NCBI RefSeq assembly: GCF_016583625.1
Contig: NZ_NRRN01000025.1
Location: 1-46,918, forward strand
Direction: 5' to 3'
Length of the DNA stretch: 46,918 bases
Source of the DNA: Halorhodospira abdelmalekii
Lineage (GTDB): Bacteria > Pseudomonadota > Gammaproteobacteria > Nitrococcales > Halorhodospiraceae
The notes below the pieces were generated by a model that did not search any database, was not told the origin of the DNA, and saw only the letters and a list, made by a program, of their open reading frames with translations. Numbering within the stretch: position 1 is the stretch's first letter; every line of letters begins with the position of its first letter. Positions 29,241-40,558 of the stretch are shown piece by piece. A program made the position numbers and the translations under genes.

Positions 29241-29292
29241 ACTGCGTTGGCTCCGCGATGGTCAGCCACCGCCGTACGCCCCATCGAAATTC

Positions 29293-31458
<2,166 letters not shown>

Positions 31459-31637
31459 TCAAACCTCCGCCAAGGAATCCGCTCCTTCGAGAGCCCCAAA
31501 AACCTTAACAACTATTCCCACTATCAATCGGCTATCGAATTGATGGCGGATTTTCAAGATGCCTCAAGCTCGGGAAGAGGCCTTGATCATTCATGGGTCC
31601 ACAAGCCCGCCACGTAGCGGAGGACAGTGGTCGTCGG

Positions 31638-31704
31638 CTGGGAGCGCCGGCGTCCTCGCCGGTATGCGTGAGAAGAATGCCGGCGGGGACGCCGGCGCTC
31701 CCAG
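31638..31704. repeat. Large inverted repeat, REP/MITE-like
   Basis: Two 25-base arms (31638-31662 and 31680-31704) are complementary at 24 positions and flank a 17-base loop. Each arm begins or ends with CTGGGAGCGCCGGCG or its complement. The hairpin lies in the 362-base gap 31459-31820 between ygiQ and sbtB, two genes on the minus strand. No U tract follows on either strand, so a repeat element fits better than a terminator. No other gene was seen in the gap. Confidence 0.88.
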
Positions 31705-31820
31705 GTAAAGCGCTCGACCACCGCCACGTTTTAGCAGTGTGACTGAGTCCCGGGGAACAGAGGTTGGGCGCTGTTTGGCAAAGTGGACCAAGCGATGATC
31801 ACCCCCGAACTCGGTGAGCG

Positions 31821-32126
31821 CTAAAACTTCTCACTGCGCAGGACCGCGACTTCGCTAATGAAGAGGATCATGGCGAAATCGGCGTAGTAGTGGGTCCGCA
31901 AGTGCTCAGCGATGGTATCGGCAGTCGCCTCATCACAGACCACTTCGATGCGGATATTGCTGTTCGCCTCCCAAGCAGAGCTGCGCACCCCACGGTGACC
32001 CTTGCCGCGGGCATCGGTAACCGTGTAGCCGTGCGCCCCGAGCCGCTCAATATCGGCGACTAAGCGGCTCTCTATGGCCGTTTCACTGACGATTGTCAGC
32101 AAGCGCCGTTTGGCATAATCAGTCAT
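31821..32126 (-). CDS. sbtB: PII-like regulator of the bicarbonate transporter (SbtB)
   Basis: A 101-residue PII-family protein. In cyanobacteria SbtB binds adenine nucleotides, including cAMP, through its T-loop and attaches to the SbtA transporter to control bicarbonate uptake. The T-loop region RGKGHRGVRSSAW is followed by NIRIEVVCDE and the C-terminal strand MILFISEVAVLR. It lacks the CGPxGC redox R-loop found at the C-terminus of some cyanobacterial SbtB proteins. It starts three bases after the sbtA stop codon with GGGAG ahead, so it is co-transcribed with sbtA. Assignment rests on the fold and the neighbour. Confidence 0.88.
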   Translation of the reverse strand: MTDYAKRRLLTIVSETAIESRLVADIERLGAHGYTVTDARGKGHRGVRSSAWEANSNIRIEVVCDEATADTIAEHLRTHYYADFAMILFISEVAVLRSEKF

Positions 32127-32129
32127 CGA

Positions 32130-33077
32130 CTACGCTCCCCAGAGAGCCTCCGCCCATACCGCCAGTTCATAGTAGAGCGGAATCCCGATCAAGACGTTAA
32201 ACGGAAACGTCACCCCCAGCGCAGCGGCAAGGGAGAGCGTCGGATTGGCCTTCGGGACCGAGATGCGCATTGCCGCCGGCACCGCGATATAGGAGGCACT
32301 CGCAGCCAGGACGGCCATCATCGCGCAGCCACCGACCGAGAGCCCGAGCAGCCAGCCTACCGCCAAACCGATCGGTGCCGCCACCATTGGCATGGCCACG
32401 CCAAAGAGTATCAAAAAGAGGCCGTGGCGACGCAAACTGCCGAACTGAGCCGCGGTGATCAACCCCATCTCGAGCAGGAAGAGGGCCAAGATGCCGTGGA
32501 AGAGATCGAAGAAGAGCGGTTCTATGGCGCTTACCCCTTCGGGGCCGACAGCCCAGCCGATCAGCAGCCCGCCACCGAGGAGTACGATGCTCTTGCCGAG
32601 GAAGACCTCATGCGCTACCGCGCCGAGGCGCATGGAGCGCAATCGACCGCGGGCGAGGACGATGCCGACGAGGATCGCTGGGATCTCCAGCACCGCAAGC
32701 AGTAGCGGCATGTGGGACTCAAACGGGATGTCGCGAGTCAAGAAGTAAGCAGCGGCCACCGCGTAGGTCGCCACACTGACTGAGCCGTAGTGGGCGGCGA
32801 TGGAGGCGGCATCGGCCCGGCTGAAGCGCCCCCAGTAGAGGAGCAGGGGAAAGGCGATTAGGGTCAACAGGGCGCCCATGGCGATGACCGCCACGATCTG
32901 CGGCAGCAGCTGCAAGAAGGGTTGTTGCGCCAGTTCGATGCCGCCCTTCAGGCCGATCGCCAACAGCAGTAGGATGCTGACAAGCTCGTAGACCGCAGCC
33001 GGTAGCCGCAGCTCGGAGCGCAGTACACCGGCGGTGAGGCCGAGTAGAAAGAAGAGCAGAACCGGATCGATGTTCAT
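32130..33077 (-). CDS. sbtA: Sodium-dependent bicarbonate transporter (SbtA family)
   Basis: About 315 residues with roughly ten membrane segments, of the DUF897/SbtA family, which imports bicarbonate with Na+. Recognisable parts are FFLLGLTAGVLRSELRLP, LLLAIGLKGGIEL, a DAASIAAHYGSVSVATYAVA block (bicarbonate/sodium site in cyanobacterial SbtA), and the second-half SASYIAVPAAMR with PFNVLIGIPLYY. The ATG at 33077 is preferred over a GTG at 33143 that would add a charged tail, though no ribosome site is clear. In an autotroph it would raise cytoplasmic inorganic carbon. No carboxysome or Rubisco gene is visible in the window. Confidence 0.9.
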   Translation of the reverse strand: MNIDPVLLFFLLGLTAGVLRSELRLPAAVYELVSILLLLAIGLKGGIELAQQPFLQLLPQIVAVIAMGALLTLIAFPLLLYWGRFSRADAASIAAHYGSVSVATYAVAAAYFLTRDIPFESHMPLLLAVLEIPAILVGIVLARGRLRSMRLGAVAHEVFLGKSIVLLGGGLLIGWAVGPEGVSAIEPLFFDLFHGILALFLLEMGLITAAQFGSLRRHGLFLILFGVAMPMVAAPIGLAVGWLLGLSVGGCAMMAVLAASASYIAVPAAMRISVPKANPTLSLAAALGVTFPFNVLIGIPLYYELAVWAEALWGA

Positions 33078-33178
33078 CGGATTGGGTGCGCAGGGCCTTC
33101 TTCTTCTCGGGCGAGTCTTCTCGGTCGGGGAGGGAGCGATCACGCACCGTGCGGGGCACAGCGCTCAATCGCCACTGG

Positions 33179-33207
33179 ATTGTAAGAACTGTTTTCGTGC
33201 GATGCAA
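33179..33207 (-). promoter_or_regulatory. Probable sbtA promoter
   Basis: On the minus strand TTGCAT (33202-33207) and TACAAT (33179-33184) are separated by exactly 17 bases, about 100 bases before the sbtA ATG. The -10 matches five of six. The site begins right at the end of sbcC, so sbtAB can be transcribed independently of the sbc operon. Confidence 0.55.
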
Positions 33208-33209
33208 CA

Positions 33210-36200
33210 TTAAACAGCACCGGAATGATCGAGGCCGCCGCCGCGCACCCGCACGGCGCTCTTGCCCGGGGCCGTGCGCGTGATCTCGATTCGGGTGCCG
33301 ATGCGCTCGGAGAGTTCGTCGATGTGCGAGATCACGCCGACCTTGCGTCCCTGTGATTGGAGCCGGTCGAGCGCGTCCATGGCGATGCGGAGGGTATCGG
33401 CATCGAGGCTGCCGAAGCCCTCATCGATAAAGAGCGACTCCAGACGCACGCGCTGCGAGGAGAGTTCGGCCAGGCCGAGGGCGAGGGCGAGTGAGGCGAG
33501 AAAGGTCTCGCCGCCGGAGAGCGAGTGAACACCGCGGATCTCGCCGCCCATATCGTCATCGTTGACCAGGATATTCAGGTTATCGCTGCCGCGCTGGAGG
33601 CGGTAGCGCGGGGCGAGGCTAGCGAGTTGGGCGTTGGCGTAGGTGAGCAGCACATCGAGTGTCCACTGCTGTGCGTAGCGCTGGAACTTATCTCCATTCG
33701 CCGAACCGATCAGCTCATCGAGTTGCTGCCACTGCCGGGTGACCGTCTGTTGCTGGCGCAGTGCTTCGAGCCGCCCGGCGGTGCGCTTCTTACGCTCATC
33801 GTCGCTGTTGAGCCGGCTGCGCAGGTCGGCTAACTGCTCGGCGGCGGCCGTCAGCGCTGTATTGGCCTCGGTCAGCGCCGCAGCGACGGCTTCGGCGCCG
33901 CGCTGCGAGATCCCTTCGGCACGCCAGCGCTCGAGCTGTTCGGCGTTCTCCTGCTGTCGCATCTCGAGCCGGCTGTGCTCCTGTCTAAGCTGCTCTAAGG
34001 CGTCGCGCTGCGGTTGCCACTGCTCCGGCGGGGTGGCGAGCAGTTCCAAAAGCGTATCGAGGTCGTCGGCCGGTAGATCGATGGCGGCATCAGCATGATG
34101 CGTGCGGAGCCACTCGGCGAGCTGCTGATGGGCGTGCTGCTGCTCGCGCTCTAGCTTTTCGCGTTCGCGTTGCCAGTGCTGCAGATTGTTCTCGGCGGTC
34201 GACAGTGCGGTGCGGGCGGTCGACTCGGCCTGTACGGCCTCATCATGAGCGCGGCGGGCGGCGGCACTGGCCGCGGCGAGCTGCTCTTCGTAGGCGTTGA
34301 GGTCGCTGGCGCTGAGGATCTCGTGGCGCTGTCGCCGCTGCGCCTCAAGCTGCTGCGCCAGCTCGTTCTGTGCTGTCCGGTCGTGCTGCTCCTGCTCGGT
34401 CAGCTGGCTGAGCTGCCGCTGATGCTCGGCCAGTTGCCGCTCCAGCAGCGGGCGTTGCTGCTCGGCCGACTCGGCCTGTTGGCGCAGTTGCTCGCCCTCT
34501 TGCCACTGGGCGAGCAGGTTGGTCACCGTGGCGATGGTCGGGGGCACGGTCGTGCGCAGACGGCGCTGGACAGCAGTGAGGCTCTGTGTCTCGCTCTGCT
34601 GTCGATCTTCGAGCTGGATCCGAGCGCGCTCGTTGGCCTCAAGCAGCGGGGCGGCCTGTTGTTCGGTTTTAGCAAGCTGTTCGTTGTGTTGTTCAAGCCT
34701 CTTTTCGGCAGCGCCGAGCTCCTTCTGGGCCTCGCGATAGCGCTGACGGGCCGTCTCCAGGGCGCGTTGCTGCTCTTGGAGTGCTATTTGGCGCTCACCG
34801 AGAGCCGTCTGCAGCGGCGCAAGCTGCGCTTTCAGACCCTGCAACTCAAGGGTGCCGCGGGCGCCGGCGGCACCGGCTTGATGCAGCAGCTGCAGATACG
34901 CAAGCGTTACCTTCTGTCGAAGCCCCTTCTCCTCGGCGTGCAGACGGTCTAAGCGCAGTGCACCCTGTCCGATCTCGGTGTGGGTTGCGGTCTCCTCCTG
35001 GAGCAGCGCTTGGCAGTCCGCCTCGGCCTCCTGGCGCTGCCTTTGCAAGGCATCGACCCAGGTGCGGAGCTCATCATCGCTCTGGGCGTGGCCGGGGTGC
35101 TCGCGCGAGCCGCAGACCGGACACGGTTCGCCGGCGTGGAGTTGTCGGCGCAGCACCTCGGTGTGGCGATCGACAATATTCGCACTGATCTGCCACGCCT
35201 TCTCGGCCTCCTTAAGGCGAGCCTCGGCCGCTGGGCGCAGCGCCTGCAGCTGCGTCAGACGGGCCACGCGGCTTGCCTGCTGGCGGCGCTCAGCGCTCAG
35301 CTCGCTGCGTTTGTCGGTGAGCGTGGCAGCGGCCGCTGCGGTGGTATCGAGTTGCCGCTCGAAGCGTTCGAGCTGGCGTTCGTTGGCGCTTAGTGCGCTG
35401 CGCTGCTGCTCAATGGCCGCGGCATCGAAGCGCTGTTCGGCAGTGGCGGCCTCATCGCGTGCCGTTCGCTTCTCTTGAACGGCGGCGGCGGCTATCCGCT
35501 GCGCCTCTTTCGCCTGGGCGATCTGTGTGCGCGCCGCGGCGGCCTCTTGGGCGTGGGCAGCGAGCGCAGCGGCGGCCTGAGCGCGCTGCTCGCCGGCGTT
35601 GACCGCGGCCTCAAGTTCGCGTCCGAGGCTCCTCCACTCGTCAACAGTGGCGCTCGCAGCAGCCAGCTGCGGGTGTTTTTCTTGCCACTCTGGCCAAGCG
35701 TCGCGCTGCGCCCGATTCGCCTCTAACGTCCTCTGTGCACTCTGCAGCTGCTCGCTGAGGGTGTTGCGCTGTTCGGTTAAGGCGTCGGCTTGTCGTTCCT
35801 GCTCCTGGAGCTGTTCGGTGAGGCGGGCGATCTCTTGATCGATGGCGCGCGCCTGACGGATAACAGGGATCTGTGCCTGCTGAGTCGATTCGGCAGCGGT
35901 CAGCCGCTCTTGCTGGGTGGTGAGCTGCTGCTGCGCGGCGGCGTGCGCCTCTTTAGCCTTCTCGTGCTCCGCGGTGAGCTGACCTTGCTGCGCTAAGTGC
36001 GCGTTTAGCGCTCGCTCGCTGCGCTGGCGCTCGTGATCGAGCGGGCGGGCCGGTTCAATCGCCTCAAGGCGCCGGATCCACAGTGTTTCGTCGTGGCGTT
36101 CGGCGAGCGCTTTACGGCAGGCGGTCAGCTCGTCTGCCAGCTCGCTGCCGCGTTTCTCCAGCGCGCGGCCGCGCTCGTGCCAGTTGGCCTCGCGCTGCAG

Positions 36201-36974
36201 TTGATCGAACGCTGCTTGCGCCTGCTCGCGGTGCCGCTGTGCCGCAGCGAGCTCGCTCTCCAGCGCTTGCCGCGCCGGTGCCTCAAGGGGGGGATCGAGG
36301 GCGAGTTCGCTCTCGAGTCGATCAAGGCGCCGACTCTCTTCGGCGGTGCGCTGGTGGCAGCGCTGCGAGAGGGTGCGGTAGATCTCGGTGCCGGTGAGCG
36401 ATTCGAGCAGCTCGGCGCGGGCTTTGACATCGGCGCGCAGGAAGGCGGCGAACTCGTTCTGGGCGAGCAGTACGGAGCGGCAAAACTGCTCGTAGGAGAG
36501 ACCGAGCGTCTGTTCAATCTTCTCGCGAGTCTCGCGGATGCGACCGCTGACCACGCGGCCGTGGGTTCGATCCTCGAGGCTGGCGCTGGCCTGTTGCAGG
36601 CGTCCGGTCGGGCGGTTGCGGGCGCGCCGGACCTCCCAGCGTGCCCGCCACTGTCCACCGTCGATGCCGATGTAGTCGACCTCGGCAAAGCCGCTGCCGG
36701 CGCCGCGGCGGAGGATGTTGCGCGGATCGTGTGGGCTCAGCGCGCTGTCGGCGGTATCGGGGATCTGCACGCTCTGCTCGGAGGCGCTGCGCAGCCGTGG
36801 TGTATCGTGAAAGAGCGCTAGGGCGAGGGCATCGAGCAGGGTGCTCTTGCCGCTGCCGGTCGTCCCGGTAATGGCGAAGAGGCCGGCAGTGGCCAGCGGG
36901 GCGGCTTGAAAGTCGATCTCAAAGGGTTCGGCGAGTGCGGCCAGGTTGCTGCCGCGAATGGCCAGCACTCTCAT
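33210..36974 (-). CDS. sbcC: Exonuclease SbcCD subunit C
   Basis: About 1254 residues. SbcC is the SMC/Rad50-like ATPase that pairs with SbcD to cleave DNA hairpins and process double-strand ends. Walker A is GTTGSGKST at 37-45. Two long Glu/Gln/Arg-rich coiled-coil arms are joined by a zinc hook, CPVC, near residue 617. The C-terminal half carries the signature LSGGETFLASLALAL, Walker B SLFIDEGFGSLD and the ISHIDEL segment. The ATG at 36974 overlaps the sbcD stop as ATGA, with AGGAGG upstream; an open frame extending to 37052 lies inside sbcD and is not used. Confidence 0.96.
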   Translation of the reverse strand: MRVLAIRGSNLAALAEPFEIDFQAAPLATAGLFAITGTTGSGKSTLLDALALALFHDTPRLRSASEQSVQIPDTADSALSPHDPRNILRRGAGSGFAEVDYIGIDGGQWRARWEVRRARNRPTGRLQQASASLEDRTHGRVVSGRIRETREKIEQTLGLSYEQFCRSVLLAQNEFAAFLRADVKARAELLESLTGTEIYRTLSQRCHQRTAEESRRLDRLESELALDPPLEAPARQALESELAAAQRHREQAQAAFDQLQREANWHERGRALEKRGSELADELTACRKALAERHDETLWIRRLEAIEPARPLDHERQRSERALNAHLAQQGQLTAEHEKAKEAHAAAQQQLTTQQERLTAAESTQQAQIPVIRQARAIDQEIARLTEQLQEQERQADALTEQRNTLSEQLQSAQRTLEANRAQRDAWPEWQEKHPQLAAASATVDEWRSLGRELEAAVNAGEQRAQAAAALAAHAQEAAAARTQIAQAKEAQRIAAAAVQEKRTARDEAATAEQRFDAAAIEQQRSALSANERQLERFERQLDTTAAAAATLTDKRSELSAERRQQASRVARLTQLQALRPAAEARLKEAEKAWQISANIVDRHTEVLRRQLHAGEPCPVCGSREHPGHAQSDDELRTWVDALQRQRQEAEADCQALLQEETATHTEIGQGALRLDRLHAEEKGLRQKVTLAYLQLLHQAGAAGARGTLELQGLKAQLAPLQTALGERQIALQEQQRALETARQRYREAQKELGAAEKRLEQHNEQLAKTEQQAAPLLEANERARIQLEDRQQSETQSLTAVQRRLRTTVPPTIATVTNLLAQWQEGEQLRQQAESAEQQRPLLERQLAEHQRQLSQLTEQEQHDRTAQNELAQQLEAQRRQRHEILSASDLNAYEEQLAAASAAARRAHDEAVQAESTARTALSTAENNLQHWQREREKLEREQQHAHQQLAEWLRTHHADAAIDLPADDLDTLLELLATPPEQWQPQRDALEQLRQEHSRLEMRQQENAEQLERWRAEGISQRGAEAVAAALTEANTALTAAAEQLADLRSRLNSDDERKKRTAGRLEALRQQQTVTRQWQQLDELIGSANGDKFQRYAQQWTLDVLLTYANAQLASLAPRYRLQRGSDNLNILVNDDDMGGEIRGVHSLSGGETFLASLALALGLAELSSQRVRLESLFIDEGFGSLDADTLRIAMDALDRLQSQGRKVGVISHIDELSERIGTRIEITRTAPGKSAVRVRGGGLDHSGAV

Positions 36975-38380
36975 CCTTGTTCCTCCTGCTGCACCTGCTC
37001 TTGGAGCTCGCGAAAGAGGGCCCGAAGCTCCTGGCTGGGCTCGTGGCCCCACTGCTCGCGGTAGCGACGGGCAAAGAGCCGATCGGGCTGCTCAAGACGC
37101 AGCTCCAGCGCGGCCTCTGCGGTCTCGGTGCCGGCGGTTGCGTCTGCCGTGCTCTCGGCAGCGGTCTGTTCGGCCCCCGCATGAACGTGCTGGGCGCGGC
37201 TGGTGGTGATCTTGATCAGCCGCACCGGCTTGCCCTCTAGGGCCGATTCGATCTCCTGTCGCAGGCCCGGTTCGGGGGCGTCGAGCTGCACCCGCACCTC
37301 CAGCCACGGCAGGCGAGGCGTAGGGGGATCGTTTGTCGTTGCCCCAGCTGCCCCTGTTGCCCCTGCTGTCCCTGCTGCCTCTGTTGCCCCCGTTTTTTGG
37401 GGCGCCTCTGCGGCGTCCGATCCCGCCTCCCCCTCCGGCATCGATGCCGGCAGCGCGCGGAGCGCTTCGAGCACCGTGGCGAGGGGCGCCGGTTGTCGCG
37501 GGATGCGCAGCATCTCGACCGGCCGCGGCACCCGCAGCGACTCGACGGCGGCGAGTTGCGCCCCCTCAAGGGTAATTTCGAGGACTTGGTGCGGGTAGTC
37601 GGTCTCGGTAAAAGAGAGTGGGAGCGGGCTGCCGCTGTAGCGGATGTGCTCGCAGCCACCGACCCGCTGGGCTCGATGCAGATGGCCGAGGGCGACGTAG
37701 GCGATCTCAGATCCGAAGAGAGCGGCATCGACCGCCTCCTCGCCGCCGATCAGCAGACGGCGCTCCGAGTCGACGGAGAGGGCAGCACCGCTGGCGTGCA
37801 GATGGCCCATCGCGACGATCGCCTGATCGGCGCTGCGCCGCTCCAAGGCGGCTTCGAGGTGGCGCTGGTAGGTTGCAGCGATGCCGCCGGCGTAGCTTCC
37901 GGCGTAGTTTCCGGCGCAGTCTGGTGTGGACGCCTTGCGAGTGAGCAGATCGCCGGGCCGTAAGTACGGGATAGCCAGGCACCAGGCGGCGATGCGGCCG
38001 TGGCGGTCGTGGAGCGGGCAGAGCGCGCGCGCTGGCGGCTCGTGCGGCTGCAGCTGGCCGATCACCTGGACGCCGAACTCGGCGAGCAGGCGAGCCGGGG
38101 CCTCCAGGCGTCCGGCCGAATCGTGGTTGCCGGCGATGACGACGATCTCAAGCTGCGGCACCTGCCGGCGTGCCTCGGCGAGAAAGCGGTAGAAGAGCTG
38201 TTGCGCCTGAGCGGCGGGGTTGGCGTGATCGAAGAGATCGCCGGCGATCAGCAGCGCATCGGGTTGCCGCTCGGCGAGCAGAGCGATGAGCCAGTCGAGA
38301 AAGGCGCGGTGCTCCGCGCTGCGCTCGTGACCGTGAAAGAGCTGGCCGAGGTGCCAATCGGCGGTGTGGATCAGTCGCAT
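36971..38380 (-). CDS. sbcD: Exonuclease SbcCD subunit D (Mre11-like nuclease)
   Basis: About 469 residues. The metallophosphoesterase nuclease partner of SbcC. Mn-binding motifs are in order: HTADWHLGQ (residues 5-13), AGDLFDHANP, AGNHDS, and MGHLHASG plus LGHLHRAQ. The C-terminal part holds a capping and SbcC-binding region, longer than the usual 400 residues because of an Ala/Gly/Thr-rich insertion (about residues 333-350) coded by 9-base repeats. The ATG at 38380 is preferred to a TTG at 38386. It is followed by sbcC with a four-base overlap and preceded by btuC at a gap of 22 bases. Confidence 0.95.
   Translation of the reverse strand: MRLIHTADWHLGQLFHGHERSAEHRAFLDWLIALLAERQPDALLIAGDLFDHANPAAQAQQLFYRFLAEARRQVPQLEIVVIAGNHDSAGRLEAPARLLAEFGVQVIGQLQPHEPPARALCPLHDRHGRIAAWCLAIPYLRPGDLLTRKASTPDCAGNYAGSYAGGIAATYQRHLEAALERRSADQAIVAMGHLHASGAALSVDSERRLLIGGEEAVDAALFGSEIAYVALGHLHRAQRVGGCEHIRYSGSPLPLSFTETDYPHQVLEITLEGAQLAAVESLRVPRPVEMLRIPRQPAPLATVLEALRALPASMPEGEAGSDAAEAPQKTGATEAAGTAGATGAAGATTNDPPTPRLPWLEVRVQLDAPEPGLRQEIESALEGKPVRLIKITTSRAQHVHAGAEQTAAESTADATAGTETAEAALELRLEQPDRLFARRYREQWGHEPSQELRALFRELQEQVQQEEQG
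37338..37391. repeat. In-frame 9-base tandem repeat inside sbcD
   Basis: Six 9-base units related to GYTGCCCCT run from 37338 to 37391 (GTTGCCCCA, GCTGCCCCT, GTTGCCCCT, GCTGTCCCT, GCTGCCTCT, GTTGCCCCC). On the coding strand they give a Gly-Ala-Thr/Ala-Gly-Thr type stretch, an insertion relative to standard SbcD. Confidence 0.85.
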
Positions 38381-38402
38381 ATTCAATCTCTTGTGAGACG
38401 GT

Positions 38403-39431
38403 TTACCGACTCCGATGGAGCAGGTAGAGAAAGAGCGGCACCCCGAGCATGGCGGTGATGACCCCGACCGGCAACTGCTCAGGGGCGATCGCAGTGCGAG
38501 CTACGATGTCGGCCAAGACGAGCAGGGTGCCGCCGGCGAGCGCCGAGGCGGGTAGGATTAGTCGCTGATCGTTGCCCAAGACCAAGCGCAGCATGTGCGG
38601 CACGACCAGCCCGACGAAGCCGATACTGCCGGCGGTGGTGACGGCGACGGCGGTCAGTAGGCTCGCCGCCAAGTAGACCCCCCACTCCAGGGGGCGGACC
38701 GCCACGCCGAGGGCTTGCGCTTGTAAGGCACCACGGGCGAGGACGTTAAGGCTGCGGCCCAGAGGAGCGGCGGCCACCACCGCAGCCCCCAATACCGCCA
38801 GCGCCAGCCACGGGCTGCGCGCGTAGGCCAGATCGCCCATCAACCAGTAGAGCATCCCCGGGAGCTGTTCGCTGGGGCTCACCGCCAGCATGAAGGTGAT
38901 CACCGCCCCCCAGCCGGCAGCGACTACCACGCCGGTCAGTAGCAGTCGGGTCGGCGTCCAGCTGCCGGTACCGTGTGCCAGACCGAAGACCAGCAGGGTC
39001 GAGAAGAGGGCGCCGGCAAAGGCCGCCCCCGAGACCAGCGCCACGCCGAGACCGGCCACCATCGCACTGAGGGCGCCGACTGCGGCCCCCCCGGAGAGGC
39101 CGAGCACATAGGGATCGGCGAGCGGGTTGCGCAGCAGTACCTGCATCAGCGCCCCGGCGATCGCCAGCAGACCGCCCACGGCGAAGGCGGCGAGGGCCCG
39201 GGGCGCCCGCAGCTCAAAGATCAAGGTCTGGTGAAGCGGCTCTCCGGCGCCGCGGACCACAGCCCACAGCTCAGTCGGGGTGATCGGCACACTGCCGATG
39301 GCCACCGCAAGCGTCAGGGCGAGGAGGGCGAAGAGGGCGAGAGTCGCTAACGGGTAGACTAGGCGCAGTACCAAAGAAGACTCCAGCAAAGCTTTCTGAG
39401 AGAGGCAGTTCGACTGCCTATAGCTGTTCAC
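38403..39431 (-). CDS. btuC: FecCD/BtuC-family ABC permease
   Basis: Up to 342 residues, about ten membrane segments. Family marks are LRAPRALAAFAVGGLLAIAGALMQ, NPLADPYVLGLSGGAA, and GFVGLVVPHMLRL near the C-terminus, which contact the ATPase. It should move cobalamin or an iron-siderophore across the inner membrane, and the upstream BtuF-like binding protein points to cobalamin. The start is uncertain: GTG 39431 lacks a clear ribosome site, while TTG 39374, just before the first membrane segment, has GGAG six bases ahead. No BtuD-type ATPase is adjacent; it must be encoded elsewhere or borrowed. Confidence 0.88.
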   Translation of the reverse strand: MNSYRQSNCLSQKALLESSLVLRLVYPLATLALFALLALTLAVAIGSVPITPTELWAVVRGAGEPLHQTLIFELRAPRALAAFAVGGLLAIAGALMQVLLRNPLADPYVLGLSGGAAVGALSAMVAGLGVALVSGAAFAGALFSTLLVFGLAHGTGSWTPTRLLLTGVVVAAGWGAVITFMLAVSPSEQLPGMLYWLMGDLAYARSPWLALAVLGAAVVAAAPLGRSLNVLARGALQAQALGVAVRPLEWGVYLAASLLTAVAVTTAGSIGFVGLVVPHMLRLVLGNDQRLILPASALAGGTLLVLADIVARTAIAPEQLPVGVITAMLGVPLFLYLLHRSR

Positions 39432-39544
39432 AGTTGCGCGCAGCCACTCACAGCTACCCAGAGCCGATTACAAGCTGCTCACGGCTGCTTACCGTGGGAG
39501 TGGTGACGGCCCTGGGCGACCGCCGACCTCGTGCGCATCACTGC

Positions 39545-40543
39545 TCAGCGTACCTCTTCAAGCTGATCGCACAAGATCTCGATGCCGTCGAGCATCCGCG
39601 GGGTCGGTCGCTGAATCTTCGACGGCGGCACAAAGAAGAGATGATCGTTCTTGACTGCGCTCAAGTCAGGGTACTTCCGCCACTGCTCCAGCCACTCTTC
39701 GCTCGCCTCTCCCATGCCGCCGGCGACGATCGCTTGCGGATCGGCGGCGAGGATCGATTCGACATCGAGTCGCGGGGTCAGGCGCTCAAGCTCGCCGAAG
39801 AGGTTGCGACCGCCACAGAGGCGGATCGCCTCGCTGATGATCTGCGTGTCGTTAACGGTGATGATCGGATCGGCCCAGACCTGGTAGAAGACCTCGACCG
39901 GTTCGCTCGCGGCGTAGCGGGCCTCGAGTTCGGCTAGCCGCGCGCGCAGGCTCTCAGCCGTCTCCTCGGCTTCCCGCTCACTGTCGAGCAGCGTGCCCAG
40001 TCGCTCCAGGGTGGTGGCGATATCGGCGAGTTCGCGTTGCTCGCTGCGATAGACGGTCAGACCAAGCCGCTCTAAGCGTTCGAGCTGACTCGGTGAGTTG
40101 CCACTGAGCCAGCCGACGACGAGATCGGGGCGCTGGGCGAGCACGGCCTCGATATCGATGCGGTTGTAGCTGCCGACGCGCGGAAGTTTTTCGGCCTGCG
40201 CCGGGTAGTCGGCGTGGCTGACCGCGGCCACTACCCGATCGCCGCCCCCGGCGGCAAAGAGCAGTTCCGTAACGCCGGGGGAGAGCGCAACGACGCGTTG
40301 CGCCGGTTCGCTCAGGCAGATCTCTGCCCCGGTGTCGTCTTCGACGCAGCGAGAGGCTGCATGGCTCGGGCTTGTACCGGTTGCGAACCCAACACTGCAG
40401 CAGAGCAGTATCGACATTGTAGTCAGAGAGCCGCGTCGGCCGAGTGAGACACAGCCAGATCCAGGGCGGCCAGATCCAGAGCGGTGGCGGTAACGGCGGA
40501 AGGCACCCAAGAGCTCGGTGATCGCCTGTGTCGATTGCGTCAT
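39545..40543 (-). CDS. btuF: BtuF-like cobalamin/metal-chelate binding protein
   Basis: A 332-residue periplasmic binding protein. The mature domain starts near residue 60 with ERVVALSPGVTELLFAAG-type sequence (AQRVVALSPGVTELLFAAGG here), followed by RPDLVVGWLSGN and the C-terminal NDHLFFVPPSKIQRPTPRMLDGIE, typical of BtuF-like class III binding proteins with a helical backbone. The ATG at 40543 has AAGGAG seven bases ahead, so an unusual 40-residue Arg/Gly/Ser-rich segment precedes the hydrophobic signal core (MSILLCCSVGFATG). A 15-base tandem duplication lies in that segment. It starts 15 bases after the diguanylate cyclase. Confidence 0.85.
   Translation of the reverse strand: MTQSTQAITELLGAFRRYRHRSGSGRPGSGCVSLGRRGSLTTMSILLCCSVGFATGTSPSHAASRCVEDDTGAEICLSEPAQRVVALSPGVTELLFAAGGGDRVVAAVSHADYPAQAEKLPRVGSYNRIDIEAVLAQRPDLVVGWLSGNSPSQLERLERLGLTVYRSEQRELADIATTLERLGTLLDSEREAEETAESLRARLAELEARYAASEPVEVFYQVWADPIITVNDTQIISEAIRLCGGRNLFGELERLTPRLDVESILAADPQAIVAGGMGEASEEWLEQWRKYPDLSAVKNDHLFFVPPSKIQRPTPRMLDGIEILCDQLEEVR
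40455..40484. repeat. 15-base tandem duplication in the btuF N-terminal extension
   Basis: CCAGATCCAGGGCGG (40455-40469) is followed directly by CCAGATCCAGAGCGG (40470-40484), one mismatch. It encodes an Arg-x-Gly-Ser-Gly pair upstream of the signal core. Confidence 0.85.
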
Positions 40544-40558
40544 CGCATCACTCCTTCG

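Noticed and set aside
34170-34952. 260-residue leucine-rich frame opposite sbcC
   Set aside because: It mirrors the Gln/Glu/Leu coiled-coil codons of sbcC and has no independent support.
39432-40558. Cobalamin riboswitch for btuF/btuC
   Set aside because: Gaps of 113 and 15 bases are too short for the whole aptamer and no B12-box-like sequence was seen.
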